Source of the DNA: JBOHCT01 sp050699055 | GTDB taxonomy: Bacteria > Actinomycetota > Actinomycetes > Streptosporangiales > JBOHCT01 | Direction: 5' to 3' | DNA length: 20,369 bases | NCBI GenBank assembly: GCA_050699055.1 | Contig: JBOHCT010000057.1 | Coordinates: 1 to 20,369 of the forward strand | In this document: positions 13,984-20,369 of the stretch, piece by piece | Numbering within the stretch: the first letter of the stretch is position 1 | Layout of the letters: every line of letters begins with the position of its first letter | Notes under the pieces: model-generated | What the model saw: only the letters and a program-made list of their open reading frames with translations | Databases searched by the model: none | Told to the model about the DNA's origin: nothing | Position numbers and translations under genes: made by a program

Positions 13984-15135
13984 TTGGCAGGCGCGCGAGA
14001 GTCCGACCCGCCCACGACCCGCTCGGAGGAAGACCCGCTCAGCGACCCCGAGGTACGCCGCAGGGAAGCTCGCGCCGACGAGGCCTTCCCCTTCGGTCGT
14101 CCGGGCAATCCCCTGCTCCGGGGATCGCCGTTCACTGTCGGCCTGACCGGCGCGCTCGGGGTACTGCTTGCGTGGTATCTCGTCCAGGCGCTCTACGGCG
14201 TCCGGCAGGTGCTCATCCTCATCGTCGTCTCCATGTTCCTCGCGGTCGGCCTCAACCCCGCCGTAGAGGCCTTGCAGCGCAAGGGCCTCGCCCGCAGGTG
14301 GGCGGTCCTTCTCGTCTTCGCCTGCGTGATCGCGTTCTTCGTCGGCTTCGGTTTCGCTGTCGTCCCGCCGCTCACGGAGCAGACGACCGCTTTCGCCGGC
14401 GCCCTCCCCGACTATCTGCGCCAACTGCAGAACAATCCCACGATCAACGGTCTCGACCAGCGCTACCACATCATCCAGAAGGCGCAGGGAATCCTCACGG
14501 GCGGCCTTGGCGCCGGCCTGTTCGGGGGCATCATCGGGGTCGGCAAGGTGGTGCTGAGCGCCTTCTTCAGCACGTTCACCGTACTGGTGCTCACGCTGTA
14601 CTTCCTGGCCTCGCTTCCGCGGATCACGCGGCTGGCGTACCAGCTCGTCCCACGCACCCGCCGGGCGCGGGTCAGCCTGCTCGGTAACGAGATCCTCTCC
14701 CGGATCGGGGGCTACGTCGGGGGCGCGGCCGTCATCGCCGCGATCGCGGGAACATCGACGTTCGTCTTCCTGGAGATCGTGCGGGTGCCGTACGCGCTCG
14801 CGCTCGCCCTGCTCGTCGCCTTGTTCGACCTGATCCCCCTCATCGGCGCGACGATCGGCGCGATCATCGTGACGGCGGTCGGCTTCACGGTCTCGATCCC
14901 TGTCGGCGTCGCCTGCCTCGCGTTCTACGTGGCGTACCAGCAGGTCGAGAACTACCTCATCTACCCCCGCGTGATGAAACGGTCGGTCGATGTGGCCCCC
15001 ACCGCGACGATCATCGCGGCGCTCATCGGGGGGACCCTGCTGGGCTTCGTCGGCGCGCTCCTCGCGATTCCCACGGCTGCCGCGATCTCGCTGATCCTGA
15101 GAGAAGTGGTGCTGCCGCGTCAGGAGAGCGTCTGA
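13984..15135 (+). CDS. AI-2E family transporter (PerM/UPF0118-type permease)
   Basis: The 383-aa integral membrane protein has a soluble, charged N-terminus (1-48). Hydrophobic segments follow: VGLTGALGVLLAWYLV, VLILIVVSMFLAVGL, WAVLLVFACVIAFFVGF, then a central loop (about 125-180), and four or five further segments (e.g. VVLSAFFSTFTVLVLTLYFL, YALALALLVALFDLIPLIGA, IIAALIGGTLLGFVGALLAIP). The motif DLIPLIGATIG and the NYLIYPRVMKRSVDV stretch are family signatures. Members export quorum signals or act as Na+/H+ antiporters; the substrate here is unknown. The TTG start at 13984 follows CGGGAG with about 7 nt spacing. A terminator separates it from the coiled-coil gene, so it probably has its own promoter. 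It converges on an alpha/beta hydrolase. Confidence 0.9.
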   Translation: MAGARESDPPTTRSEEDPLSDPEVRRREARADEAFPFGRPGNPLLRGSPFTVGLTGALGVLLAWYLVQALYGVRQVLILIVVSMFLAVGLNPAVEALQRKGLARRWAVLLVFACVIAFFVGFGFAVVPPLTEQTTAFAGALPDYLRQLQNNPTINGLDQRYHIIQKAQGILTGGLGAGLFGGIIGVGKVVLSAFFSTFTVLVLTLYFLASLPRITRLAYQLVPRTRRARVSLLGNEILSRIGGYVGGAAVIAAIAGTSTFVFLEIVRVPYALALALLVALFDLIPLIGATIGAIIVTAVGFTVSIPVGVACLAFYVAYQQVENYLIYPRVMKRSVDVAPTATIIAALIGGTLLGFVGALLAIPTAAAISLILREVVLPRQESV

Positions 15136-15244
15136 CCCTCCTCTTCCCCGAGGCCTGACGCGACCATGACGCTCTGGTGCGGTCTGGCGCAGTATCTTGC
15201 CGGATCCGACCGCGAACCGGGATCTTGGGAGTCCGGGCCGGGCC

Positions 15245-16048
15245 TCAGGCCTGCGCACCCGCCACGGAGGCCACGAAGTCGCCCACCACCGCGTTGAACC
15301 CGTCCGGCTCCTCGACCGCGGAGAGATGGCCGGACTTGGCGATCACCGCGAGCTTGCCGTCCGGAAGGACGTCGACCATCGCCTGCGCATCCTCGACCGT
15401 CGCCAGCGTGTCCTCGTCCCCGACGACCACGAGGGTCGGGACCCGGGCGGACCGGAGCGTGTCGGTCGAGTCGACACGCCGCGCCATCGCCCGCTGCGCC
15501 CACGCGACCGCGGGCCCGGGCGCGGCCTGCACCAGCCCCCGGATCCGGCCGTACACGAGCGCACGCCGCTGCTTGGTCGTCATGCCGACGAGGCCCGGCA
15601 GCACCTCCTCGAACAGCACCGTGGCCTTGTCGCCGGTGAGCACCGCGTCGGCGATTCGCTCCCTGCGTTCGCGGCCCGCCGCGGGCTCGGCGCCGGCCTT
15701 CGTGTCGGCGAGGATGGCGCCTCGCGCGCGGTCGGGATGGCGGCGCAGGAACGCCATCGTGACGTACCCGCCCATGGACAGGCCGCCGACGATGGCGCTG
15801 TCGATCCCCTTGTCGTCGAGCAGGGCCGCGACGTCATCGGCCATCGCGTCGACGGAGGGCTCGTCGTCGCCCAGCGAGGAGCCGCCGAACCCGCGGATGT
15901 CCGGCGTGATCACCCGGCAGAGCGGAGCGAGTGCCTCCCGTTGGGCGAGCCACATCGCCTGCGACAGCGGAAAGGCGTGCAGCAGCACGAGCGGGGTCCC
16001 CGACCCGACCTCACGCGTGTACAAGTGGACGGCGCTCATCTCGCTCAT
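15245..16048 (-). CDS. Alpha/beta hydrolase
   Basis: The 267-aa alpha/beta-hydrolase-fold protein has the oxyanion region LLHAFPLS (22-29), the nucleophile elbow GLSMGG (Ser91), Asp213 in VVGDEDTLA and His241 in KSGHLSAVEEP. It resembles 3-oxoadipate enol-lactonase or carboxylesterase-like hydrolases; the substrate is unknown. The frame begins at GTG 16078. GTG 16075 overlaps the SDR remnant stop as GTGA, but codons before 16048 lack the usual G/C third bases, so I prefer ATG 16048 (ATG 16039 is also possible). It is the last gene of the esterase-SDR-hydrolase string and converges on the permease gene, 110 bp away. Confidence 0.87.
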   Translation of the reverse strand: MSEMSAVHLYTREVGSGTPLVLLHAFPLSQAMWLAQREALAPLCRVITPDIRGFGGSSLGDDEPSVDAMADDVAALLDDKGIDSAIVGGLSMGGYVTMAFLRRHPDRARGAILADTKAGAEPAAGRERRERIADAVLTGDKATVLFEEVLPGLVGMTTKQRRALVYGRIRGLVQAAPGPAVAWAQRAMARRVDSTDTLRSARVPTLVVVGDEDTLATVEDAQAMVDVLPDGKLAVIAKSGHLSAVEEPDGFNAVVGDFVASVAGAQA

Positions 16049-16071
16049 AGCGCGAACCGTACCGAAAACGC

Positions 16072-16526
16072 TCACCACGCGGTCTGGCCCCCGTCCACAA
16101 CGAGTACCTGGCCCGTGAGATAGGAGGCGGCGTCGCTGGCCAGAAACACGGCCGGACCGATGGTTTCCTCGACCCTCGCCCAGCGGGCCATCGGCACCCG
16201 GGCCATCAGCGCCGCCGACGCCTGCTCGTCTTCCCAGAGGTTCCTGTTCATCTCGGTGGCGGTCCAGCCGGACCGCCCAGGCCCTCGACCGCGGCGGCGA
16301 CCGCGTCGAACACCGCTTCCCTGTCCGTCACGTCACAGGGCAGCACGAGGGCGCGTCGGCCCCCGCGCTCCGCCTCATCGGCCACCTCGCGCAGCGCCTC
16401 CGCGGTACGTGCGACGAGCGCCACGTCCGCCCCGGCCTCCGCGTACCCCACCGCGATGGCCCGCCCGATCCCCCGCGACGCGCCGGTGACCAACGCCCTC
16501 TTACCCGCGAGGTCGATCGTGTTCAC
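16072..16526 (-). pseudogene. Short-chain dehydrogenase/reductase, broken by internal out-of-frame deletion
   Basis: The N-terminal part (from GTG 16526) reads VNTIDLAGKRALVTGASRGIG, giving the NAD(P)-binding TGxxxGIG motif, and continues to AAAVEGLGG near 16280. It then runs into a stop at 16248. A different frame resumes at GWTATEMNRNLW and continues through YLTGQVLVVDGGQTAW to a TGA at 16072, the normal SDR C-terminus. About 90-100 residues are missing between them: NNAG, the catalytic Ser and YxxxK. The gene is therefore dead. GTG 16526 follows AAAGGAGA and overlaps the upstream esterase TGA, so this was the coupled middle gene of an operon. It was probably a FabG-like reductase. Confidence 0.85.
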
Positions 16527-17278
16527 GCGGTCTCCTTTCCCGCGCGCACGGGCCACTCGGACGGCAGTGGGGATGCCCCGGGGGCCACCCGCCGCACGAT
16601 CTCGTCGAAGACGCGCCGCACGTAGGGCTCGCCGACCCAGAGGTGCCGCGCGCCCTCGACCGCGACGAACTCGGCCCGCGGGACGCGTTCGAAGTGCGGT
16701 CTGGCCTCAGGCGGACGGAGAAAGTCGTCCAGCTCCGGCACGAGCACGAGCATCGGCTTATCCGAGGTCGCCCACGTGTCCAGGTCGGAATCGGTGGTGC
16801 GGCGCAGCGGCGGCGAATTGAGGATCACGCCTTCGACAGCCGGATCGCAGCCCCACCGCAGCGCCAGCTCCGTACCGAACGACCACCCCCACAGCCACGG
16901 ATGTGGCAGCTCGGCGAACTCGACGTACTCGAGCGCGGCGGCGACGTCGTACCGCTCGCCCTCCCCGTCGGCGAACTCCCCGTCACTGCGGCCCCGCTCG
17001 GAGGCCGTCCCCCGGGTGTTGAACCGCAACACCGCGATCCCGGCCATGGCCGGCAGGCGGTTCGCCGCCTTACGGAACAGGTGGCTGTCCATCATCCCGC
17101 CGGCGGTGGGCAGGGGGTGCAGACAGACGAGCGTCGCCGCCGGTGGCCGGCCCTCCGGCACAGCCAGCTCGCCGACCAGCGACAGGCCGTCGGCTGTGCG
17201 GAGGGTGATCGGCGTGCGTCTGGCGGGCAGCACGGTGTTCGCACGGACTTGGGTCGTGCCCTCGATCGGGTTCTGCAT
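16523..17278 (-). CDS. Alpha/beta hydrolase (esterase-like)
   Basis: The 251-aa alpha/beta hydrolase contains LVCLHPLPTAGGMMDSHLF (50-68), FNTRGTASERGRSDG (86-100), the nucleophile elbow GWSFG (Ser133), an acid in PELDDF (Asp184 or Asp185) and His212 in GARHLWVGE. The NTRG and GxSxG layout resembles the KANL3/Tex30- and YtmA-like dienelactone-type hydrolases found in many actinobacteria; the substrate is not known. ATG 17278 has AAGGAG directly upstream. Its TGA overlaps the GTG of the broken SDR gene (GTGA), indicating an ancestral operon. Confidence 0.9.
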   Translation of the reverse strand: MQNPIEGTTQVRANTVLPARRTPITLRTADGLSLVGELAVPEGRPPAATLVCLHPLPTAGGMMDSHLFRKAANRLPAMAGIAVLRFNTRGTASERGRSDGEFADGEGERYDVAAALEYVEFAELPHPWLWGWSFGTELALRWGCDPAVEGVILNSPPLRRTTDSDLDTWATSDKPMLVLVPELDDFLRPPEARPHFERVPRAEFVAVEGARHLWVGEPYVRRVFDEIVRRVAPGASPLPSEWPVRAGKETA

Positions 17279-17322
17279 GGGCTCCTTCGCCTACGTACGC
17301 CTCGCTCGCACACAGAGCACCC

Positions 17323-17667
17323 TCAGCGCCACGGCGGGCGCGGGGGCCTCTTGACGGTGGGCATCCGGCGCAGCCGCCGCCGCCAACACGGCGGGTGCCA
17401 GTGCCGCCGGTCGTCGACGCTCCCGACCCCCATGGCCGGCCAGACGACCAGGTGCGGCGTGCCCGGACGGATCTCCTGGTCGCAGCCTGGACAACGGTAC
17501 GTCTTCGCCGAGCTGGACCCGGAAAGGGGACGTACGACCCAGTCGCCGTCCGGCCACTCCTCGACGTGGTCTGGTCCGCCGAGCCCAGGCCCGCCGGGCG
17601 GGGACGCACCTCTGCTACGGCTGCGCCCATGACCACGACTGCCTCGGCGACTGTGACGGCGACTCAC
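17323..17667 (-). CDS. Small zinc-ribbon protein, conserved in actinobacteria
   Basis: The 114-aa protein has an Arg/Ser/Gly-rich N-terminus (MSRRHSRRGSRGHGRSRSRG), then WVVRPL and the ribbon YRCPGCDQEIRPGTPHLVVWP. An RRHWHPPCWRR motif follows, which would supply the CxxC plus H/C ligands. Similar small proteins in Streptomyces are often labelled ATP/GTP-binding protein without any visible P-loop; none is seen here. The basic, disordered N-terminus suggests nucleic-acid contact (inference). The GTG start at 17667 has a weak ribosome-binding site, so the true start could be slightly internal. It is divergent from nucS, 59 bp apart. Confidence 0.75.
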   Translation of the reverse strand: MSRRHSRRGSRGHGRSRSRGASPPGGPGLGGPDHVEEWPDGDWVVRPLSGSSSAKTYRCPGCDQEIRPGTPHLVVWPAMGVGSVDDRRHWHPPCWRRRLRRMPTVKRPPRPPWR

Positions 17668-17726
17668 CCGTCTAGTCTCGCGGATGGCCGACGCGATCGC
17701 GGAAGCGGTGCCGCGACAATGGGGGG

Positions 17727-18392
17727 ATGCGCCTCGTCATCGCCCGCTGCAGTGTCGACTACACCGGCAAGCTGGCCGCCCATCTGCCCGTGGCCTGCCG
17801 GCTGATCATGGTAAAGGCTGACGGGTCGGTGTCGATCCACGCAGACGACCGGGCGTACAAGCCGCTGAACTGGATGAGCCCGCCGTGCTCGCTGCGTGAG
17901 TCGGAGGACGGCGTCTGGACGGTGACGAACACCCGTTCGGGCGACCGGCTCGTCCTCACGATCGACGAGATCCTGCATGACTCCACGCACGACCTGGGCG
18001 TCGACCCCGGCCTGCGTAAGGATGGGGTGGAGGCGCACCTGCAGGAGCTCCTGGCGGAACGCCTCGCCGCCCTGGGCGCGGGCTGGACACTCGTCCGCCG
18101 TGAATACCCGACCGCGGTCGGGCCAGTCGACATCCTGTGCCGCGACACCGCCGGCCGCGCGGTCGCCGTGGAGATCAAGCGGCGCGGCGAGATCGACGGC
18201 GTCGAGCAACTCACCCGCTATCTCGAGCTGCTCAACCGCGATCCGTCGCTCGCGCCCGTCCGCGGCGTGTTCGCCGCACAGGAAATCAAGCCGCAAGCAC
18301 GGGTGCTCGCGGTGGACCGCGGGATCGACTGCGTGACCCTCGACTACGACGCGCTGCGCGGCATCGAGCCCGAGAACCCGACCCTGTTCTGA
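17727..18392 (+). CDS. nucS: Endonuclease NucS
   Basis: The 221-aa protein is the mismatch-specific endonuclease that replaces MutS/MutL in most actinobacteria. It cuts both strands at G-T, G-G and T-T mismatches and is stimulated by the beta clamp. The N-terminal DNA-binding domain (MRLVIARCSVDYTGKLAAHLP, then DDRAYKPLNWM) precedes the PD-(D/E)XK-like nuclease domain with Asp135 (GPVDILCRD), Glu149 and Lys151 (VEIKRRG) and Gln161 (VEQLTRYLELL). The C-terminus PENPTLF fits the clamp-binding tail. Length is normal and all catalytic residues are present. A G-run lies immediately before ATG 17727, so the Shine-Dalgarno is unusual or the message nearly leaderless. TAGTCT at 17672-17677 could be a -10 for a short leader. 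Confidence 0.96.
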   Translation: MRLVIARCSVDYTGKLAAHLPVACRLIMVKADGSVSIHADDRAYKPLNWMSPPCSLRESEDGVWTVTNTRSGDRLVLTIDEILHDSTHDLGVDPGLRKDGVEAHLQELLAERLAALGAGWTLVRREYPTAVGPVDILCRDTAGRAVAVEIKRRGEIDGVEQLTRYLELLNRDPSLAPVRGVFAAQEIKPQARVLAVDRGIDCVTLDYDALRGIEPENPTLF

Positions 18393-18406
18393 CCCGCCTG
18401 CTGTCC

Positions 18407-18419
18407 CCCGCCTTTCGGG
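18407..18419 (+). terminator. Weak hairpin after nucS
   Basis: CCCG (18407-18410) pairs with CGGG (18416-18419) around CCTTT, 15 bp after the nucS stop. The stem is only 4 bp, so this is marginal. Confidence 0.2.
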
Positions 18420-18514
18420 TGCCGCCAAGATCCTCATCTGTGGTCCGGAGGAGCCAGAATGCTGTTGGGTTGGACCGCACGACCGGATCATGAAGGCGGA
18501 AAGCAGCCCCTCCC

Positions 18515-18549
18515 CTTCTGTCCACTGTCCACCGATCGGTGGACAGAAG
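18515..18549. promoter_or_regulatory. Large palindromic operator-like site
   Basis: TGTCCACCGATCGGTGGACA (18526-18545) is a perfect 20-bp palindrome. In addition CTTCTGTCCAC (18515-18525) pairs perfectly with GTGGACAGAAG (18539-18549), so three TGTCCAC half-sites overlap. It lies in a 199-bp gene-free stretch just upstream of an ABC ATPase remnant. It looks like a TetR- or GntR-type operator that may once have governed the ABC genes, or an insertion-element end. Confidence 0.5.
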
Positions 18550-18591
18550 ATTCGGCCGTTCAGTGGTGCCACGACAGGCCCGCATGCGCGA

Positions 18592-18891
18592 GTGGAGCTG
18601 ACCGTACGCGAGATGGTACGACTGTTCGCGACCTTCTACCCGCGGCCGCGTGACCCCGACGCCACCGTCGAACTGGTGGGCCTCACCGAGAAGGCGGAGG
18701 AACGTATCCGCAAGCTCTCCGGCGGCCAGCGGCGGCGCCTCGACGTGGGCCTCGGCCTGCTCGGCGACCCCGAGCTGCTGTTTCTGGACGAGCCGACCAC
18801 CGGCTTCGACCCTGAGGCGCGCAGGGCCTTCTGGGGCCTCGTACGCGACCTGCGTACCGACGGCACGACGATCCTGCTCACCACCCATTAC
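18592..18891 (+). pseudogene. ABC transporter ATP-binding protein, fragment lacking both ends
   Basis: The reading frame carries ELTVREMVRLFATFYPRP, the ABC signature LSGGQRRRLDVGLGLLG, Walker B LLFLDEPTTGFDPEAR and the H-loop LLTTHY. The Walker A and Q-loop region before ELTVREM is missing, because the preceding sequence is unrelated. After THY the frame runs into the recombinase element instead of the usual ME(E/D)AE continuation. About 100 residues remain of some 250-300. It was probably a DrrA-like exporter ATPase and is surely inactive. Confidence 0.85.
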
Positions 18892-18903
18892 GCCACCTTT
18901 AGG

Positions 18904-18967
18904 TTATGCCGATGTGGCGGGGTTGGTGCTGGTCGGGGCGGCGCCCGCGTGCGTGAGGTCGACATAA
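18904..18967. repeat. Inverted TTATGYCGA pair at the recombinase element boundary
   Basis: TTATGCCGA (18904-18912) and the inverted TTATGTCGA (18967-18959) agree at 8 of 9 positions. They start 12 bp after the ABC frame is broken and precede a tyrosine recombinase gene. They may be arm- or core-type recombinase binding sites, or the element end. No matching copy was found at the right end. Confidence 0.4.
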
Positions 18968-19002
18968 TCCGGACGGGGTCGGGGCGGTTCGGTGGATGCT
19001 TG

Positions 19003-19023
19003 CCTCTCCATCGTTTGGAGAGG
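19003..19023 (+). promoter_or_regulatory. Hairpin covering the recombinase ribosome-binding site
   Basis: CCTCTCCA (19003-19010), loop TCGTT, TGGAGAGG (19016-19023) is a perfect 8-bp stem. The right arm contains most of the Shine-Dalgarno (GGAGAGGAG) for the ATG at 19031, so folding would block translation. Confidence 0.55.
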
Positions 19024-19030
19024 AGCAGGC

Positions 19031-20144
19031 ATGGTGAACGTGTCAGGGGTCTGGTGCACGGGCCCGCTGGAGCCGTACCTCAGGGGGTTCGCCGACGAGC
19101 TGTCCCGGTCGGGGTACACGCCGGGGTCGGCGCAGCACCAACTGCGGCTGATGGCGCATCTGAGCCGCTGGCTTGCCGCGGAGGGCGTAGAGGCCACACA
19201 GGTGACGCTGCCGGTGGTGGAGGCGTTTGTGGCCGCTCGTCGGCAGGCCGGCTACACCGTCTACCGGTCCATGCGAGGGTTGGGGCCGCTGCTGGGCTAT
19301 CTGCGTGCGCGCGGTGTCTACGGCGGGGTTGCGGCAGCGAAGCCGACCCCGGCCGAGGGGCTGCTGGCACGCTACTGCGACTACTTGATCAGGGAGCGAG
19401 GCCTGGGCACCTCGAGTGCGCGGCGGTACGTAAACGCCGTCCGTGCGTTCGTGACCGGCCGCGCGTGCGGCGACGAGCTGCACCTTGACCGGCTATCGGC
19501 GACCGATGTCACCGCGTTCGTTCTTGACGTGTGCGGTGAGCACCGGCCCGGCAAGGCCAAGACCACGGTGACCGCGCTGCGGTCGCTCCTGAGGTTTCTG
19601 CACCTTGAGGGGACGTTCAGCGGATCGCTGGACGCGGCGGTGCCCTCGGTTGCGTCCTGCGGCTGGCCGGGTTGCCGCGCGGGCTTGAGCCCGGCCAGGT
19701 GAACCGCCTGCTAGGCGCCTGCGACCGGCGTAGCAGCGCGGGGCGACGGGACTTCGCGATCGTGCTGTTGTTGGCGCGACTGGGCCTACGGGCCGGCGAG
19801 GTCGCCGGCCTGACCCTCGACGACGTGGACTGGCGGTCCGGCGAGATCGTCGTCCGCGGCAAGGGTGATCGCCGCGAACGTCTTCCGCTGCCTGATGACG
19901 TGGGCCGCGCGATCGCCGGGTACCTGCAGTGGGGACGCCCGGCTACGGCGCAGGGCCGCCTTGTGTTCGTGCGGTTGAAGGCCCCGCACTGCCGGTTGAC
20001 CTCCGAGGCGGTATCCATGGTGGTCGCTACGGCCGCCAGACGCGCCGGGCTGGGAAGGGTAGGCGCGCACCGGCTGCGGCACACCGCCGCCACCCAGGTT
20101 TGCACGCCGGCGTCGACACCTCCGTCATCGCCCTATGGCTTGGC
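19031..20144 (+). pseudogene. Tyrosine recombinase/integrase, frameshifted
   Basis: The N-terminal SAM-like, core-binding part (from ATG 19031: MVNVSGVWCTGPLEPYLRGF, with SRSGYTPGSAQHQLRLMAHLSRWL) runs to about 19659. A missing G there (TCCTGCGGCTGG, expected TCCTGGCGGCTGG) shifts the frame. The catalytic domain continues in the next frame: Arg in LGLRAGEVAGL, Lys in VRGKGDRRERLPLP and HRLRHTAAT. A second missing G at about 20099 (CAGGTTTGCAC) shifts it again. After LWLG (20144) the sequence diverges, and no catalytic Tyr is found. The original enzyme was an XerC/D- or IS-type integrase with a GGAGAGGAG ribosome-binding site. Sequencing error could explain a frameshift, but not the lost C-terminus. 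Confidence 0.85.
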
Positions 20145-20258
20145 TGCGCCATGAGGTGCAGCGTTGTATCGCCCGCGCAGCGGGCAGAGATGAGAGGAGA
20201 TATCTCTGGATCTGATGGCTAACCTGAATCTGAAAAGTGAAGGGGACGACGTAGCTAT
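20145..20258. other. Unassigned gap at the degraded edge
   Basis: No gene is supported. It contains the 10-bp palindrome GAGATATCTC (20197-20206). One copy of the 10-bp direct repeat TCTGATGGCT lies at 20211-20220, with the second at 20268-20277. Composition is less GC-rich than the core genes. Confidence 0.3.
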
Positions 20259-20369
20259 TCAGCCGGGTCTGATGGCTGCGGGTAGCCACGGACCGTCGGT
20301 GAATAGCTGGGTGAGCGCGTCGAGCTGGTCGATGCCCCATTTGCCGGCGGTAGACAGGTAAGACTGGAC
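20259..20369 (-). CDS. C-terminal end of an unidentified protein, cut by the window edge
   Basis: A frame open from the right edge encodes 36 residues, starting VQSYLSTAGKWGIDQLDALT and ending WLPAAIRPG before TGA. Codon bias is partly consistent with coding. I do not recognise the family; a transposase or accessory protein is possible given the context, but this is a guess. Perfect 9-bp inverted repeats (AGCTATTCA at 20253-20261 and TGAATAGCT at 20300-20308) overlap its end. Confidence 0.35.
   Translation of the reverse strand, partial: VQSYLSTAGKWGIDQLDALTQLFTDGPWLPAAIRPG

Noticed and set aside
13810..15258. 482-codon minus-strand frame opposite the AI-2E permease
   Set aside because: The charge-rich product (Arg/Asp/Glu runs) is the typical antisense image of a GC-rich membrane protein; the plus-strand permease has clear transmembrane segments and family motifs.
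1..20369. CRISPR array, tRNA, rRNA, toxin-antitoxin or defence island
   Set aside because: No regularly spaced direct repeats, cloverleaf-like or rRNA segments, and no recognisable defence genes were found; NucS is housekeeping mismatch repair and the helicase has no nuclease or methylase partner here.

Overview
The window is chromosomal DNA of a very GC-rich actinomycete. The evidence is strong G/C third-position bias, GTG and TTG starts, GTGA/ATGA stop-start overlaps, and actinobacterial marker genes: the NucS mismatch endonuclease, a DUF3039 protein paired with an SF2 helicase, an ACT-type malic enzyme, and a long coiled-coil DivIVA-like protein of the Scy/FilP kind. The coiled-coil protein suggests a filamentous, tip-growing organism. 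Placement near Streptosporangiales/Streptomycetales is inference; no rRNA or other phylogenetic marker is present.

Layout. (1) 1-5701: nicotinamidase pncA (+) faces a minus-strand block of cytidylate-kinase-like protein, NAD-malic enzyme and YqgE (the last two 7 nt apart), then DUF3039 and an SF2 helicase (coupled by GTGA). A 209-bp element with 21-bp terminal inverted repeats separates the pncA and helicase stop codons. (2) 5702-7440: a MarR regulator (+) converges on a CnoX-like thioredoxin-TPR protein (-), whose leader holds a 74-bp tandem duplication encoding two 25-codon upstream ORFs. (3) 7441-12121: an acyl-CoA mutase module on the minus strand (thiolase, MeaB G-protein chaperone, mutase large subunit), with methylmalonyl-CoA epimerase divergent. 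The mutase has Phe80 and Gln198, the isobutyryl-CoA mutase signature, so it is called IcmA rather than methylmalonyl-CoA mutase. The B12-binding small subunit is not in the window. (4) 12122-15135: the coiled-coil filament protein and an AI-2E/PerM-type permease. (5) 15136-17667: two alpha/beta hydrolases flanking an SDR gene wrecked by an out-of-frame internal deletion, then a small zinc-ribbon protein. (6) 17668-20369: nucS, followed by a degraded accessory edge with an ABC ATPase fragment lacking both ends, a tyrosine recombinase with two frameshifts and no catalytic Tyr, and an unidentified partial ORF at the right edge.

The most unusual signals are in the non-coding DNA. A roughly 31-bp intergenic repeat occurs at least four times, in both orientations, plus one divergent copy. 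The 209-bp inverted-repeat element, the cnoX leader duplication, and a 20-bp perfect palindrome nested in an 11-bp-stem inverted repeat near 18530 also stand out. I see no CRISPR array, tRNA, rRNA, biosynthetic cluster or clear defence system. The core genes are largely ordinary; the novelty candidates are small repeats and leader architectures.
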